A DNA stretch of 64,000 bases from Zoogloeaceae bacterium (GTDB lineage: Bacteria; Pseudomonadota; Gammaproteobacteria; Burkholderiales; Rhodocyclaceae), in contig JAITSU010000090.1 of the NCBI GenBank assembly GCA_031287525.1, positions 1 through 64,000 on the forward strand, read 5' to 3'. Positions within the stretch are counted from its first letter, which is position 1. Every line of letters begins with the position of its first letter. Positions 56,831 to 64,000 of the stretch are shown here, piece by piece. The translations under genes and the position numbers were made by a program. The notes under the pieces were generated by a model that did not search any database, had not been told where the DNA came from, and saw nothing but the letters and a program-made list of their open reading frames with translations.

Positions 56831-56862
56831 CCCCTCTCCCCTCCCCCACGAGGAGAGAGGGG
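56831..56862. other. Intercistronic hairpin, nifK-nifT
   Basis: CCCCTCTC (56831-56838) pairs with GAGAGGGG (56855-56862), with further C/G pairing inside. It lacks a U-run. It may cause partial termination or mark an RNA processing point, lowering nifT and later genes relative to nifHDK. Confidence 0.5.
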
Positions 56863-56888
56863 CGATCCGCTGTCACCCGATCGCTGAG

Positions 56889-58457
56889 TCAGCGCACCAG
56901 GTCGTAGTTGTAGTCCGTCATTCCCATGCTGCGGGTTTCATCGTCGAGACGTTCCAGCACGGCGTTGACCAGGGTGGTGAGGATGTACATCGCGCCCTCG
57001 TAACCCAAAGTGGTCATGCGGTGCAGGTGGTGGCGGTCGAAGATGGGAAAGCCGATGCGAATCAGCGGGACTTCAAACGCCTTGCCCTTGTGCAGGGTGT
57101 CGCGCTGGATGAATTTGCCGTAGCTGTTGCCAATCAGAAAATCCGGCTTGTCGGTGAAACACAGGCTGCGTAGATGCCAGAGGTCGCAACCGGGATAGGT
57201 CTTGCCATGAATGCCGTAGGGCGAGCCCTCCAGCAGTTTGTCCATCGCCTTCGCCCAACGCTTGGAGCCGTTGTTGCAAACGATGTGCGTGGGTTCGATG
57301 CCCAGTTCCAGCATGAAGCCGACCATGCCATAGACAAAATCCGGGTCGCCGTAAATCGCCATTTTCTTGCCGTGCAACCAGGCGTGCGAATCGGTCATCA
57401 TGTCGACCAGGCGACCGCGCTCAGTGGTCAGCGATTCGGAAATGGGCTTGCCGGTCGCCAGCGAAACCGCCATCAGAAATTCATCTGTCGCGGAAACACC
57501 GATGGGAATGGTGATTTTGGGCACTTCATGATTCCAGGTGCCTTCCACGAATTTCCGGGTTTTTTCCAGACTTTGCGGTTGCAAGAGAATGGTGGTGATG
57601 GCGTTGGGCGCGTCCTTGACTTCGGGAATGGTGGTGCCACCGGCATACATGCGGAATTCGCCATCGGCGGGAGTATCAAGCACTTCTTCCGGGTCGCAGA
57701 GAAAAGTGTAATCCACGTCCATTTCGCTCAACATGCGCTTGATGACGCGGTAATTGCCGAGATAGGTTTCAAAGCCGGGCACGATGTTGATTTTGCCGTT
57801 GCTGCCGACCTTTTTACCTTCCATTTCGTTCAGGGTGAAATAGCGCAGGATGCCTTCTTCCATGTTGTCCCACCCGGTAATGTGGGAACCGACGAAAGAC
57901 GGGGTGTGCGCGAAAGGCACCGGAAAATCATTGTCGATATTGCCTTCTTTTTTGGCGTTGTTGATGAAGGCGTTCAAGTCGTCGCCAATCACCTCCGCCA
58001 TGCAGGTGGTGGACATGGCAATCATTTCCGCGCCGTACAGACGGCTGGCGTTTGCCAGACCTTCGTGGACATTTTTCTGACCGCCGAATACCGCCGCGTC
58101 TTCGGTCATGGAGTCGGCGATGAAGGCAATCGGCTCCTTGAAGTGGCGATTAAAGTAGGTACGAAAATACGCGACGCAGCCTTGCGAGCCGTGGATATAC
58201 ACGAGGCTCTTGTGAAAACCCAGACCGCAGAGCGCGGAACCCAGAGGTTGACACGCTTTGGCAGGGTTGATGGTCAGGGCTTCGCGTTTGAAGTTGAGTT
58301 CCTGATATTCCTGACTGGTCGTCCAGGCGAAAGTTTCCGCCACCTTGTCGGCGCCGGGGTTTTCTTCAAATTGTTCCCGCTTGTTTTTCAGCGTGACCTT
58401 GTACTCGTCGTTACGGAACAAGGGGTAACAGGGTTTGATGTTCTCTACGTCTTGCAT
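56889..58457 (-). CDS. nifK: Nitrogenase MoFe protein beta chain
   Basis: 522 residues. Motifs include NPAKACQPLGSALCGLGFHK, YIHGSQGCVAYFRTYFNRHF (P-cluster cysteines) and AEMIAMSTTCMAEVIGDDL. NifK holds half of the P-cluster and docks NifH. GGAG precedes the ATG at 58457. Confidence 0.98.
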   Translation of the reverse strand: MQDVENIKPCYPLFRNDEYKVTLKNKREQFEENPGADKVAETFAWTTSQEYQELNFKREALTINPAKACQPLGSALCGLGFHKSLVYIHGSQGCVAYFRTYFNRHFKEPIAFIADSMTEDAAVFGGQKNVHEGLANASRLYGAEMIAMSTTCMAEVIGDDLNAFINNAKKEGNIDNDFPVPFAHTPSFVGSHITGWDNMEEGILRYFTLNEMEGKKVGSNGKINIVPGFETYLGNYRVIKRMLSEMDVDYTFLCDPEEVLDTPADGEFRMYAGGTTIPEVKDAPNAITTILLQPQSLEKTRKFVEGTWNHEVPKITIPIGVSATDEFLMAVSLATGKPISESLTTERGRLVDMMTDSHAWLHGKKMAIYGDPDFVYGMVGFMLELGIEPTHIVCNNGSKRWAKAMDKLLEGSPYGIHGKTYPGCDLWHLRSLCFTDKPDFLIGNSYGKFIQRDTLHKGKAFEVPLIRIGFPIFDRHHLHRMTTLGYEGAMYILTTLVNAVLERLDDETRSMGMTDYNYDLVR

Positions 58458-58512
58458 TGCAATCTCCTTCGCGGCACCAGCGATCTGTGGATACGCGCTA
58501 AAGTTTATTGGT

Positions 58513-58548
58513 CTCCCCCGCTCCCTCGTGGGTGAGGGGGCGGGGGAG
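58513..58548. other. Intercistronic hairpin, nifD-nifK
   Basis: CTCCCCCG (58513-58520) pairs with CGGGGGAG (58541-58548), extended inward by further C/G pairing. It lies 9 bp after the nifD stop. It has no U-run; an RNA-stability or processing role is likely. Confidence 0.55.
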
Positions 58549-58556
58549 CGGGAGTT

Positions 58557-60029
58557 TCAGGCCGCCTGTTTCAATGGCTCGGCTTCCTTTTTCAACCAGG
58601 GCGGCGTCAGCTTCGACCAGCAGGGGTTGTTCAAGGTCATGTCCATATCGCGGGCAAAGACAGCGAAACCGTCAACGCCGTGGTACGGCCCGGAATAATC
58701 CCAGGAGTGCAGTTGCCGGAAAGGCACGCCCATTTTGTGGAAGACGTATTTTTCCTTGATGCCGGAACCAATCAGATCGGGCTTCATGGTTTCCACGAAC
58801 TTTTCAAATTCGTAGCCGGTCACGTCGTCGTAAATCAGGGTGGTCTCCCCCATTTCCTTGATGGTGCGGTCGTAATCGTCGTTGTGGGCAAATTCATAGC
58901 CCGTACCCACTACTTCCATGCCCAGGTCTTCGTAAGCGCCGACAACGTGACGCGGACGCAGACCACCGACATAGAGCATGACCTTTTTGCCTTCAAGACG
59001 CGGGCGGTATTTGGCAATCACGGCTTCCATCGGCGGCGTGTATTTGGCAATCACGCGCTCGGCGCCTTCCTTGATTTTGTCATCGAAGAGCGAGGCGATT
59101 TTCCGCAGCGATTCCTTGATTTTGGTCGGGCCGAAGAAGTTGTATTCCAACCAGGGAATGCCGTATTTTTCTTCCATGTGGCGGCTGATGTAGTTCATCG
59201 AACGGTAGCAGTGCAGCAGATTCAGCTTCACATTCGGCGTATTTTCCATTTCCGCCAACGTACCGTCGCCCGACCATTGCGCAATCACGCGCAGCCCCAT
59301 TTCTTCCAGCAGAATGCGGGAAGCCCAAGCGTCGCCGCCGATGTTGTAATCGCCGAGAATGGCAACGTCGTAGGGCGTTTTCTCGAACGCCTGACCATCA
59401 CGGTTGGAGAGAATGAAATCGCGCACCGAGTCATTGGCGATGTGGTGCCCCAAAGACTGTGACACCCCCCGGAAACCTTCGCAGCGCACCGGCACGACCG
59501 GTTTGCCAATTTCGGCGCTCGCCTTTTTGGAGACGGCTTCAATGTCATCGCCAATCAGACCAATCGGGCATTCGGATTGCACGGAAATGCCCTTGTTCAA
59601 AGGGAACAGTTGTTCGATTTCCGCAATCAGTTTGGCGAGTTTTTTGTCACCACCAAATACGATGTCCTTTTCCTGAAAATCGGAAGTGAAATTGATTTCG
59701 CAGAAGGCGTCGACGCCGGTGGTGCCAACGTAGTAATTGCGGCGTCCGGCGCGGGCATATTGACCGCAACCGATAGGACCGTGGGAGATGGAAATAATAT
59801 CCTTGATGGGTCCCCAGACCACGCCTTTGGAACCGGCGTAAGCGCAGCCGCGCATGGTCATGACGCCGGGCAGGGATTTACGGTTGGAGGTGATGCACTT
59901 TTTCGATGATTCCAGGGTCTTGTCGTTCACCATCAAGTGCTTGGCGCGGTCTTTCTTCGCCTTTTCCGGGTAGACCTCCAACACCTCGGCAATGAGCGCT
60001 TCGGTGTCTTCGCGGGTGAGTGCTGACAT
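58557..60029 (-). CDS. nifD: Nitrogenase MoFe protein alpha chain
   Basis: 490 residues from ATG 60029. P-cluster cysteines lie in [33 protein letters not shown] and [10 protein letters not shown]. The FeMo-co Cys ligand lies in [17 protein letters not shown], and the His ligand in [15 protein letters not shown]. All cofactor ligands appear intact, so this is a functional Mo nitrogenase. AAGGA precedes the start. Confidence 0.98.
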   Translation of the reverse strand: MSALTREDTEALIAEVLEVYPEKAKKDRAKHLMVNDKTLESSKKCITSNRKSLPGVMTMRGCAYAGSKGVVWGPIKDIISISHGPIGCGQYARAGRRNYYVGTTGVDAFCEINFTSDFQEKDIVFGGDKKLAKLIAEIEQLFPLNKGISVQSECPIGLIGDDIEAVSKKASAEIGKPVVPVRCEGFRGVSQSLGHHIANDSVRDFILSNRDGQAFEKTPYDVAILGDYNIGGDAWASRILLEEMGLRVIAQWSGDGTLAEMENTPNVKLNLLHCYRSMNYISRHMEEKYGIPWLEYNFFGPTKIKESLRKIASLFDDKIKEGAERVIAKYTPPMEAVIAKYRPRLEGKKVMLYVGGLRPRHVVGAYEDLGMEVVGTGYEFAHNDDYDRTIKEMGETTLIYDDVTGYEFEKFVETMKPDLIGSGIKEKYVFHKMGVPFRQLHSWDYSGPYHGVDGFAVFARDMDMTLNNPCWSKLTPPWLKKEAEPLKQAA

Positions 60030-60105
60030 GGTGCTTTTCCTTTCGTGCGCCGACACTTATTCGTGCCAGACGTTCAATGGATGATTGGGTAATACGTCAA
60101 AAGAA

Positions 60106-61104
<999 letters not shown>

Positions 61105-61144
61105 TTATAACTGAAAATCATGGAATACAAGGTTTGTTGACGAC

Positions 61145-62014
61145 ATGCAGGAATACGACAATCGCCCTACCCTTTGTAGGGCTACCGACAAAAACCCCGA
61201 CAAAGCGCCCACCTTGCCCCGCGATGCCTGCCTGCCCATCAACCGCTGCAATCTGCCTGCCCTCATCCTCGGCGGAATCACCTTCCAACACCATCCCACG
61301 CCCCTGAAACTCGACGGCGTGGAAGAACTGCACCGCGACCTGTTTCACCGTTTGAACGCCATTCCCGACGCCAGGCGGCGGGGAAAAATTTTTCAGGATT
61401 ACGTCACCGTGCACTTCCGTCTGGAACATCTGGATGAAGCTGGTCTGGGTGGGCACGACAAAGCGCGCGCCAATGCCAACTACATCCGCATGATTCGCGG
61501 CTGGAGCTTCGACGCCGACAGCCGCGAAGGCGCCGTGATGAAAGCCTGGACAGAATCCCGCTTCGGACTCCTGCCGCGTCACCACGGCAAACCCATCAGA
61601 AACCCGTCAGACCACGCCTACCGCCGCTACATGGAAATGCGCGCACAAGGGCTATACGGTACCAACGCCCTGGAGAGCCAACTCGATTTGGTCTACGCCT
61701 ACTGTCAATACGAATTCGCCCGCCAGCGCCCGGAGACCAGCCACCTCACCCTGTACCGTGGCATCAACCGCCTGGGCGAACACGAACGCCTTGCCGGTGG
61801 CACGGACAAACACCCCATCCTGCTCCTCAACAACCTCAATTCCTTCACCCGCAACCGCGACCGCGCCGGAGAATTCGGCGACTACATCCTTACCCTGCAA
61901 GCCCCCGTCGCCAAAATCCTGTTCCACTGCCAACTGCTACCCGGTGTGCTCAAAGGCGAAGACGAATTTCTGCTGATTGGCGGGGTTTATGAAGCGGAAT
62001 GCGCGGTGATGTGA
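61145..62014 (+). CDS. draT: Dinitrogenase reductase ADP-ribosyltransferase
   Basis: 289 residues. DraT moves ADP-ribose from NAD to NifH Arg102 and turns nitrogenase off after ammonium or loss of energy. The family core is clear: CLPINRCNLPALILGGITFQ, GWSFDADSREGAVMKAWTES, FGLLPRHHGKPI and LTLYRGINRLGEHE. The true start is uncertain; ATG 61145 lacks a ribosome site, and the first 25 residues are poorly conserved. The NifA site for nifH (61175-61190) lies within this 5' coding part. Confidence 0.95.
   Translation: MQEYDNRPTLCRATDKNPDKAPTLPRDACLPINRCNLPALILGGITFQHHPTPLKLDGVEELHRDLFHRLNAIPDARRRGKIFQDYVTVHFRLEHLDEAGLGGHDKARANANYIRMIRGWSFDADSREGAVMKAWTESRFGLLPRHHGKPIRNPSDHAYRRYMEMRAQGLYGTNALESQLDLVYAYCQYEFARQRPETSHLTLYRGINRLGEHERLAGGTDKHPILLLNNLNSFTRNRDRAGEFGDYILTLQAPVAKILFHCQLLPGVLKGEDEFLLIGGVYEAECAVM
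61175..61190. promoter_or_regulatory. NifA upstream activator site for nifH, inside draT
   Basis: A perfect TGT-N10-ACA (TGTAGG ... CCGACA), 100 bp upstream of the nifH -24 element. It falls in the first codons of draT as annotated. Confidence 0.75.
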
Positions 62015-62043
62015 ATGTCGCTGCTGTCGCGGACAATAAACGC

Positions 62044-62064
62044 CCCCGCGCCAAGCGCGCGGGG
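62044..62064. terminator. GC-rich hairpin between draT and the nitroreductase gene
   Basis: CCCCGCGC (62044-62051) pairs with GCGCGGGG (62057-62064), loop 5 nt. It lies between the convergent draT and nitroreductase genes. U-runs are weak on both sides. Confidence 0.6.
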
Positions 62065-62073
62065 AATTGCAAG

Positions 62074-62670
62074 TTAACCTTTGAACCCGAACCGCCCTTC
62101 CGCCACAAAATTCTGCAAAGGCTGGCGCTCGTTGGGCGTTTCGCGGGCTTGCAGTTCGGGGGAAAGAGCTTCTGGCTTGCCTTGACGACCAATCACAATC
62201 GCGCTTTCGACCTTGAAATTCTGCGGAATCCCCAACACCTGCCGCGCCGCATCCTTGTCGAAGCCGGTCACGATATGCGTCGCCAGTCTGGAAAGACTCG
62301 CCTGCAAGACCAGATACGCCACTGCCGCGCCGGTATCGTAGGATTGCGCGCCGGTGCTGATGGCTTCCTTCGCGCCCGGCGGCACAAATTCCTGCGCCGA
62401 AACCGCAATCACCAACGCGGAAGCCCGTTCCGCCCAGGCGCGGTTATACGGAATCAGCAGGTCAAGAAAAGTCTGCCACTGCGGTGTGCCCCGACGCGCA
62501 TAGATAAAGCGCCACGGTTGGGCATTGTAAGCAGAAGGCGTCCAGCGGGCGGCTTCAAACAAAGTGTTCAATTCGGCTTCCGAAATGCTGGATTCATCGT
62601 AGGAACGCGGCGACCAGCGTTCGACAAAGATGGGGCTGACGCCGTTTTCGACAGGACGTTTTTGTGACAT
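62074..62670 (-). CDS. Nitroreductase-family FMN protein
   Basis: 198 residues from ATG 62670 (GGAG upstream); the longer frame to 62757 is not needed. Motifs FVERWSPRSYDESSISEAEL, LFEAARWTPSAYNAQPWRFI and IGRQGKPEALSPELQARE are typical of NAD(P)H-dependent nitroreductase-like FMN enzymes. The substrate is unknown. It is a chromosomal flanking gene. The 276 bp between it and xerD show no gene. Confidence 0.85.
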   Translation of the reverse strand: MSQKRPVENGVSPIFVERWSPRSYDESSISEAELNTLFEAARWTPSAYNAQPWRFIYARRGTPQWQTFLDLLIPYNRAWAERASALVIAVSAQEFVPPGAKEAISTGAQSYDTGAAVAYLVLQASLSRLATHIVTGFDKDAARQVLGIPQNFKVESAIVIGRQGKPEALSPELQARETPNERQPLQNFVAEGRFGFKG

Positions 62671-62946
62671 GAAAAATCTCCAGGGTTGGGATGAACTCAT
62701 CAGGAAAAGTGAACTGGCGGCAAGCGCCCTGCCCATAAAAAATTGCCTGAATTTCAAATACGCATCGTCTGCGTGGTTTGCGCGAAGTGAAGCATAACAG
62801 GAAAGCGGATGGCTGAATTCACCGCGCGGGAGGATTTAGACCCCTCCTGACGAACTTTCAATATGGATGTCCAAATACTTTCACGCCTCATTTATCCCGC
62901 CTGTAGCGCCAGATTTGTCACGCGCGGCATTCCCCATTCCCATACG

Positions 62947-63891
62947 TCACGCCCTCGGATGATGCTGTTGATGCAAGGACTTCAACCTTTCCCGCGCGAC
63001 GTGGGTGTAAATCTGGGTGGTGGTGATGTCGGCGTGTCCGAGCAACATTTGCACGACACGCAAATCAGCGCCGTGGTTGAGGAGGTGGGTGGCGAAGGCG
63101 TGGCGGACGACATGCGGGGAAATCAGGCGTTCGTTAATGCCGACCTTGCGGGCGTAGGTTTTGATGAGCGTCCAGAACATCTGGCGGGTCATGGGGGCGG
63201 CGCGATTGGTGACGAAGATGGCGTCGCAAAGGCGTCCGCGCAGAAGCTTTGCGCGAGCATCCGTGATATAGCGGCGCAGCCAGTCACTGGCTTCTTCGCC
63301 CATCGGGGTCAGGCGTTCCTTGCTGCCTTTGCCCATGACGCGCAATACGTTCTGGTCGAAGCTGACTTCATGCAATTTGAGATTGACGAGTTCAGACACG
63401 CGCAGACCGGAGGCATAGAGAATTTCCAGCATGGCGCGGTCGCGCTGTCCCTTGGGGGTATCGACATCCGGGGCGGCGAGCAGTTGTTCGACCTGGGTTT
63501 CGGAGAGTGTTTTGGGCAGCCGTCCCGTGGGGACGGGGCGCGCCAGTCGGCTGCCGGGGTCAGCCGTGATGCGCCCGCGCCGCAGTTGCCAGCGGTAAAA
63601 ACGGCGCAGGCTGGAAAGATAGCGGGATTGGGTGGTGGAACGCCGGGTTGTGGCGATTTCAGCGAGAAAGGCGGCGAGGTCGGCGTCGTCAGCGGTGAGC
63701 AGATCGGGGCGATGCTGTTTGTCCAGCCAGAGGGAAAACAGGGTGAGGTCGGCGCGGTAGCTGCCCAAGGTATTTTTCGCCAGCCCGTCTTCCAGCCAGA
63801 GGGCGTCGCAGAACAGGTCGATTTCGATTTGGTCTTGCGGGCGCAAGGCAGGGGGCGCAGAGGTGGCAAGAGAGGCGGCGAGGGGTGACAT
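62947..63891 (-). CDS. xerD: Tyrosine recombinase of the XerD type
   Basis: 314 residues. The N-terminal core-binding domain (IDLFCDALWLEDGLAKNTLG, YRADLTLFSLWLD) is followed by the catalytic domain with LYASGLRVSELVNLKLHEV, MGKGSKERLTPMG, HVVRHAFATHLLNHGADLRV, the LGHADITTTQIYTHV box and the Tyr nucleophile. Length and motifs fit housekeeping XerD (chromosome dimer resolution at dif) rather than an island integrase. Which partner or site it uses cannot be seen here. Confidence 0.93.
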   Translation of the reverse strand: MSPLAASLATSAPPALRPQDQIEIDLFCDALWLEDGLAKNTLGSYRADLTLFSLWLDKQHRPDLLTADDADLAAFLAEIATTRRSTTQSRYLSSLRRFYRWQLRRGRITADPGSRLARPVPTGRLPKTLSETQVEQLLAAPDVDTPKGQRDRAMLEILYASGLRVSELVNLKLHEVSFDQNVLRVMGKGSKERLTPMGEEASDWLRRYITDARAKLLRGRLCDAIFVTNRAAPMTRQMFWTLIKTYARKVGINERLISPHVVRHAFATHLLNHGADLRVVQMLLGHADITTTQIYTHVARERLKSLHQQHHPRA

Positions 63892-63900
63892 TTTGCGCGG

Positions 63901-64000
63901 TCAATCTTCAGAGGAGGCGCTGGTTTTGTCTGCGGGTACGTTTGCCGCGACCAACATTCGCGCGCGGGTTTCCGGCGTTTCCAGACTGACGCGACCCAGC
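63901..64000 (-). CDS. C-terminal end of an unidentified gene (partial)
   Basis: An open minus-strand frame enters from the right edge and ends at TGA 63901-63903, 9 bp before the xerD ATG. The visible end reads LGRVSLETPETRARMLVAAN and then a Ser/Asp-rich tail. It is too short to identify. Close spacing suggests co-transcription with xerD. Confidence 0.5.
   Translation of the reverse strand, partial: LGRVSLETPETRARMLVAANVPADKTSASSED

Noticed and set aside
62947..63891. Integrase of the nif island
   Set aside because: Length and motifs fit housekeeping XerD, and no attachment-site repeats were seen at the island ends.

Overview
The window looks like a chromosomal segment of a free-living, molybdenum-dependent diazotroph of the Betaproteobacteria, most likely Rhodocyclales-like. 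That placement is inferred from a high-GC sequence, a beta/gamma-type GlnB, class I PHA synthase, a NifL-NifA pair, Rnf genes inside the nif cluster, and DraT/DraG. No rRNA, tRNA or CRISPR array was seen.

Positions 1-11.2 kb are mostly core genes: a transglutaminase-like protein whose catalytic cysteine is serine, phaC, glnB, ppa, a secreted kelch protein with a secreted partner, ispF-ispD, ygfZ and an NRDE/TANGO2-type protein. A decayed phage fragment (portal plus head-morphogenesis pieces, 11.3-12.96 kb) lies directly before the nif region. The right end (62-64 kb) returns to ordinary genes: a nitroreductase, xerD and the 3' tail of an unidentified gene.

From about 13.0 to 62.0 kb the window is an almost uninterrupted nitrogen-fixation island. 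In order it holds: nifB-fdxN-nifO-like-[2Fe-2S] ferredoxin-nifQ-draG (+); tonB-exbB-exbD (-), divergent from a TonB receptor, a periplasmic binding protein and a di-haem protein (+); iscA-nifU-nifS (-), divergent from nifV-nifW-nifZ-nifM (+); a FeSI-type ferredoxin and a truncated-globin-like protein (-); nifL-nifA (-), divergent from rnfABCDGEH and a SIR2-like gene (+); a molbindin (-), divergent from modE-modABC and an unknown gene (+); nifE-nifN-nifX-rseC-DUF269-small gene-fdxB (-); a non-nif insert of a TIR-STAND ATPase, a broken DUF1287 gene and a Fic protein; nifH-nifD-nifK-nifT-ferredoxin-nifY plus two nif-associated genes (-), divergent from draT (+).

Reading the intergenic DNA gave nine sigma54 -24/-12 elements (GG-N10-GC) and seven perfect NifA upstream sites (TGT-N10-ACA), plus one near match. 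They serve nifB, tonB, the TonB receptor, iscA, nifV, the FeSI/globin pair, rnfA, nifE and nifH. The most notable consequence is that both arms of the TonB uptake module carry matched NifA/sigma54 control. This suggests an outer-membrane uptake system devoted to nitrogenase supply.

The parts fit together as follows. ModABC, ModE and molbindin handle molybdate. NifQ, B, V, E, N, X and Y build the iron-molybdenum cofactor, with NifU, NifS and IscA supplying Fe-S clusters. Rnf and several ferredoxins deliver low-potential electrons. NifL/NifA and GlnB control transcription, and DraT/DraG switch NifH activity. Oddities worth checking are a NifL that lacks the FAD-binding PAS1 domain, an RseC-like protein in the nifX operon, a SIR2-like protein with an altered active site coupled to rnfH, and the TIR-STAND/Fic insert.
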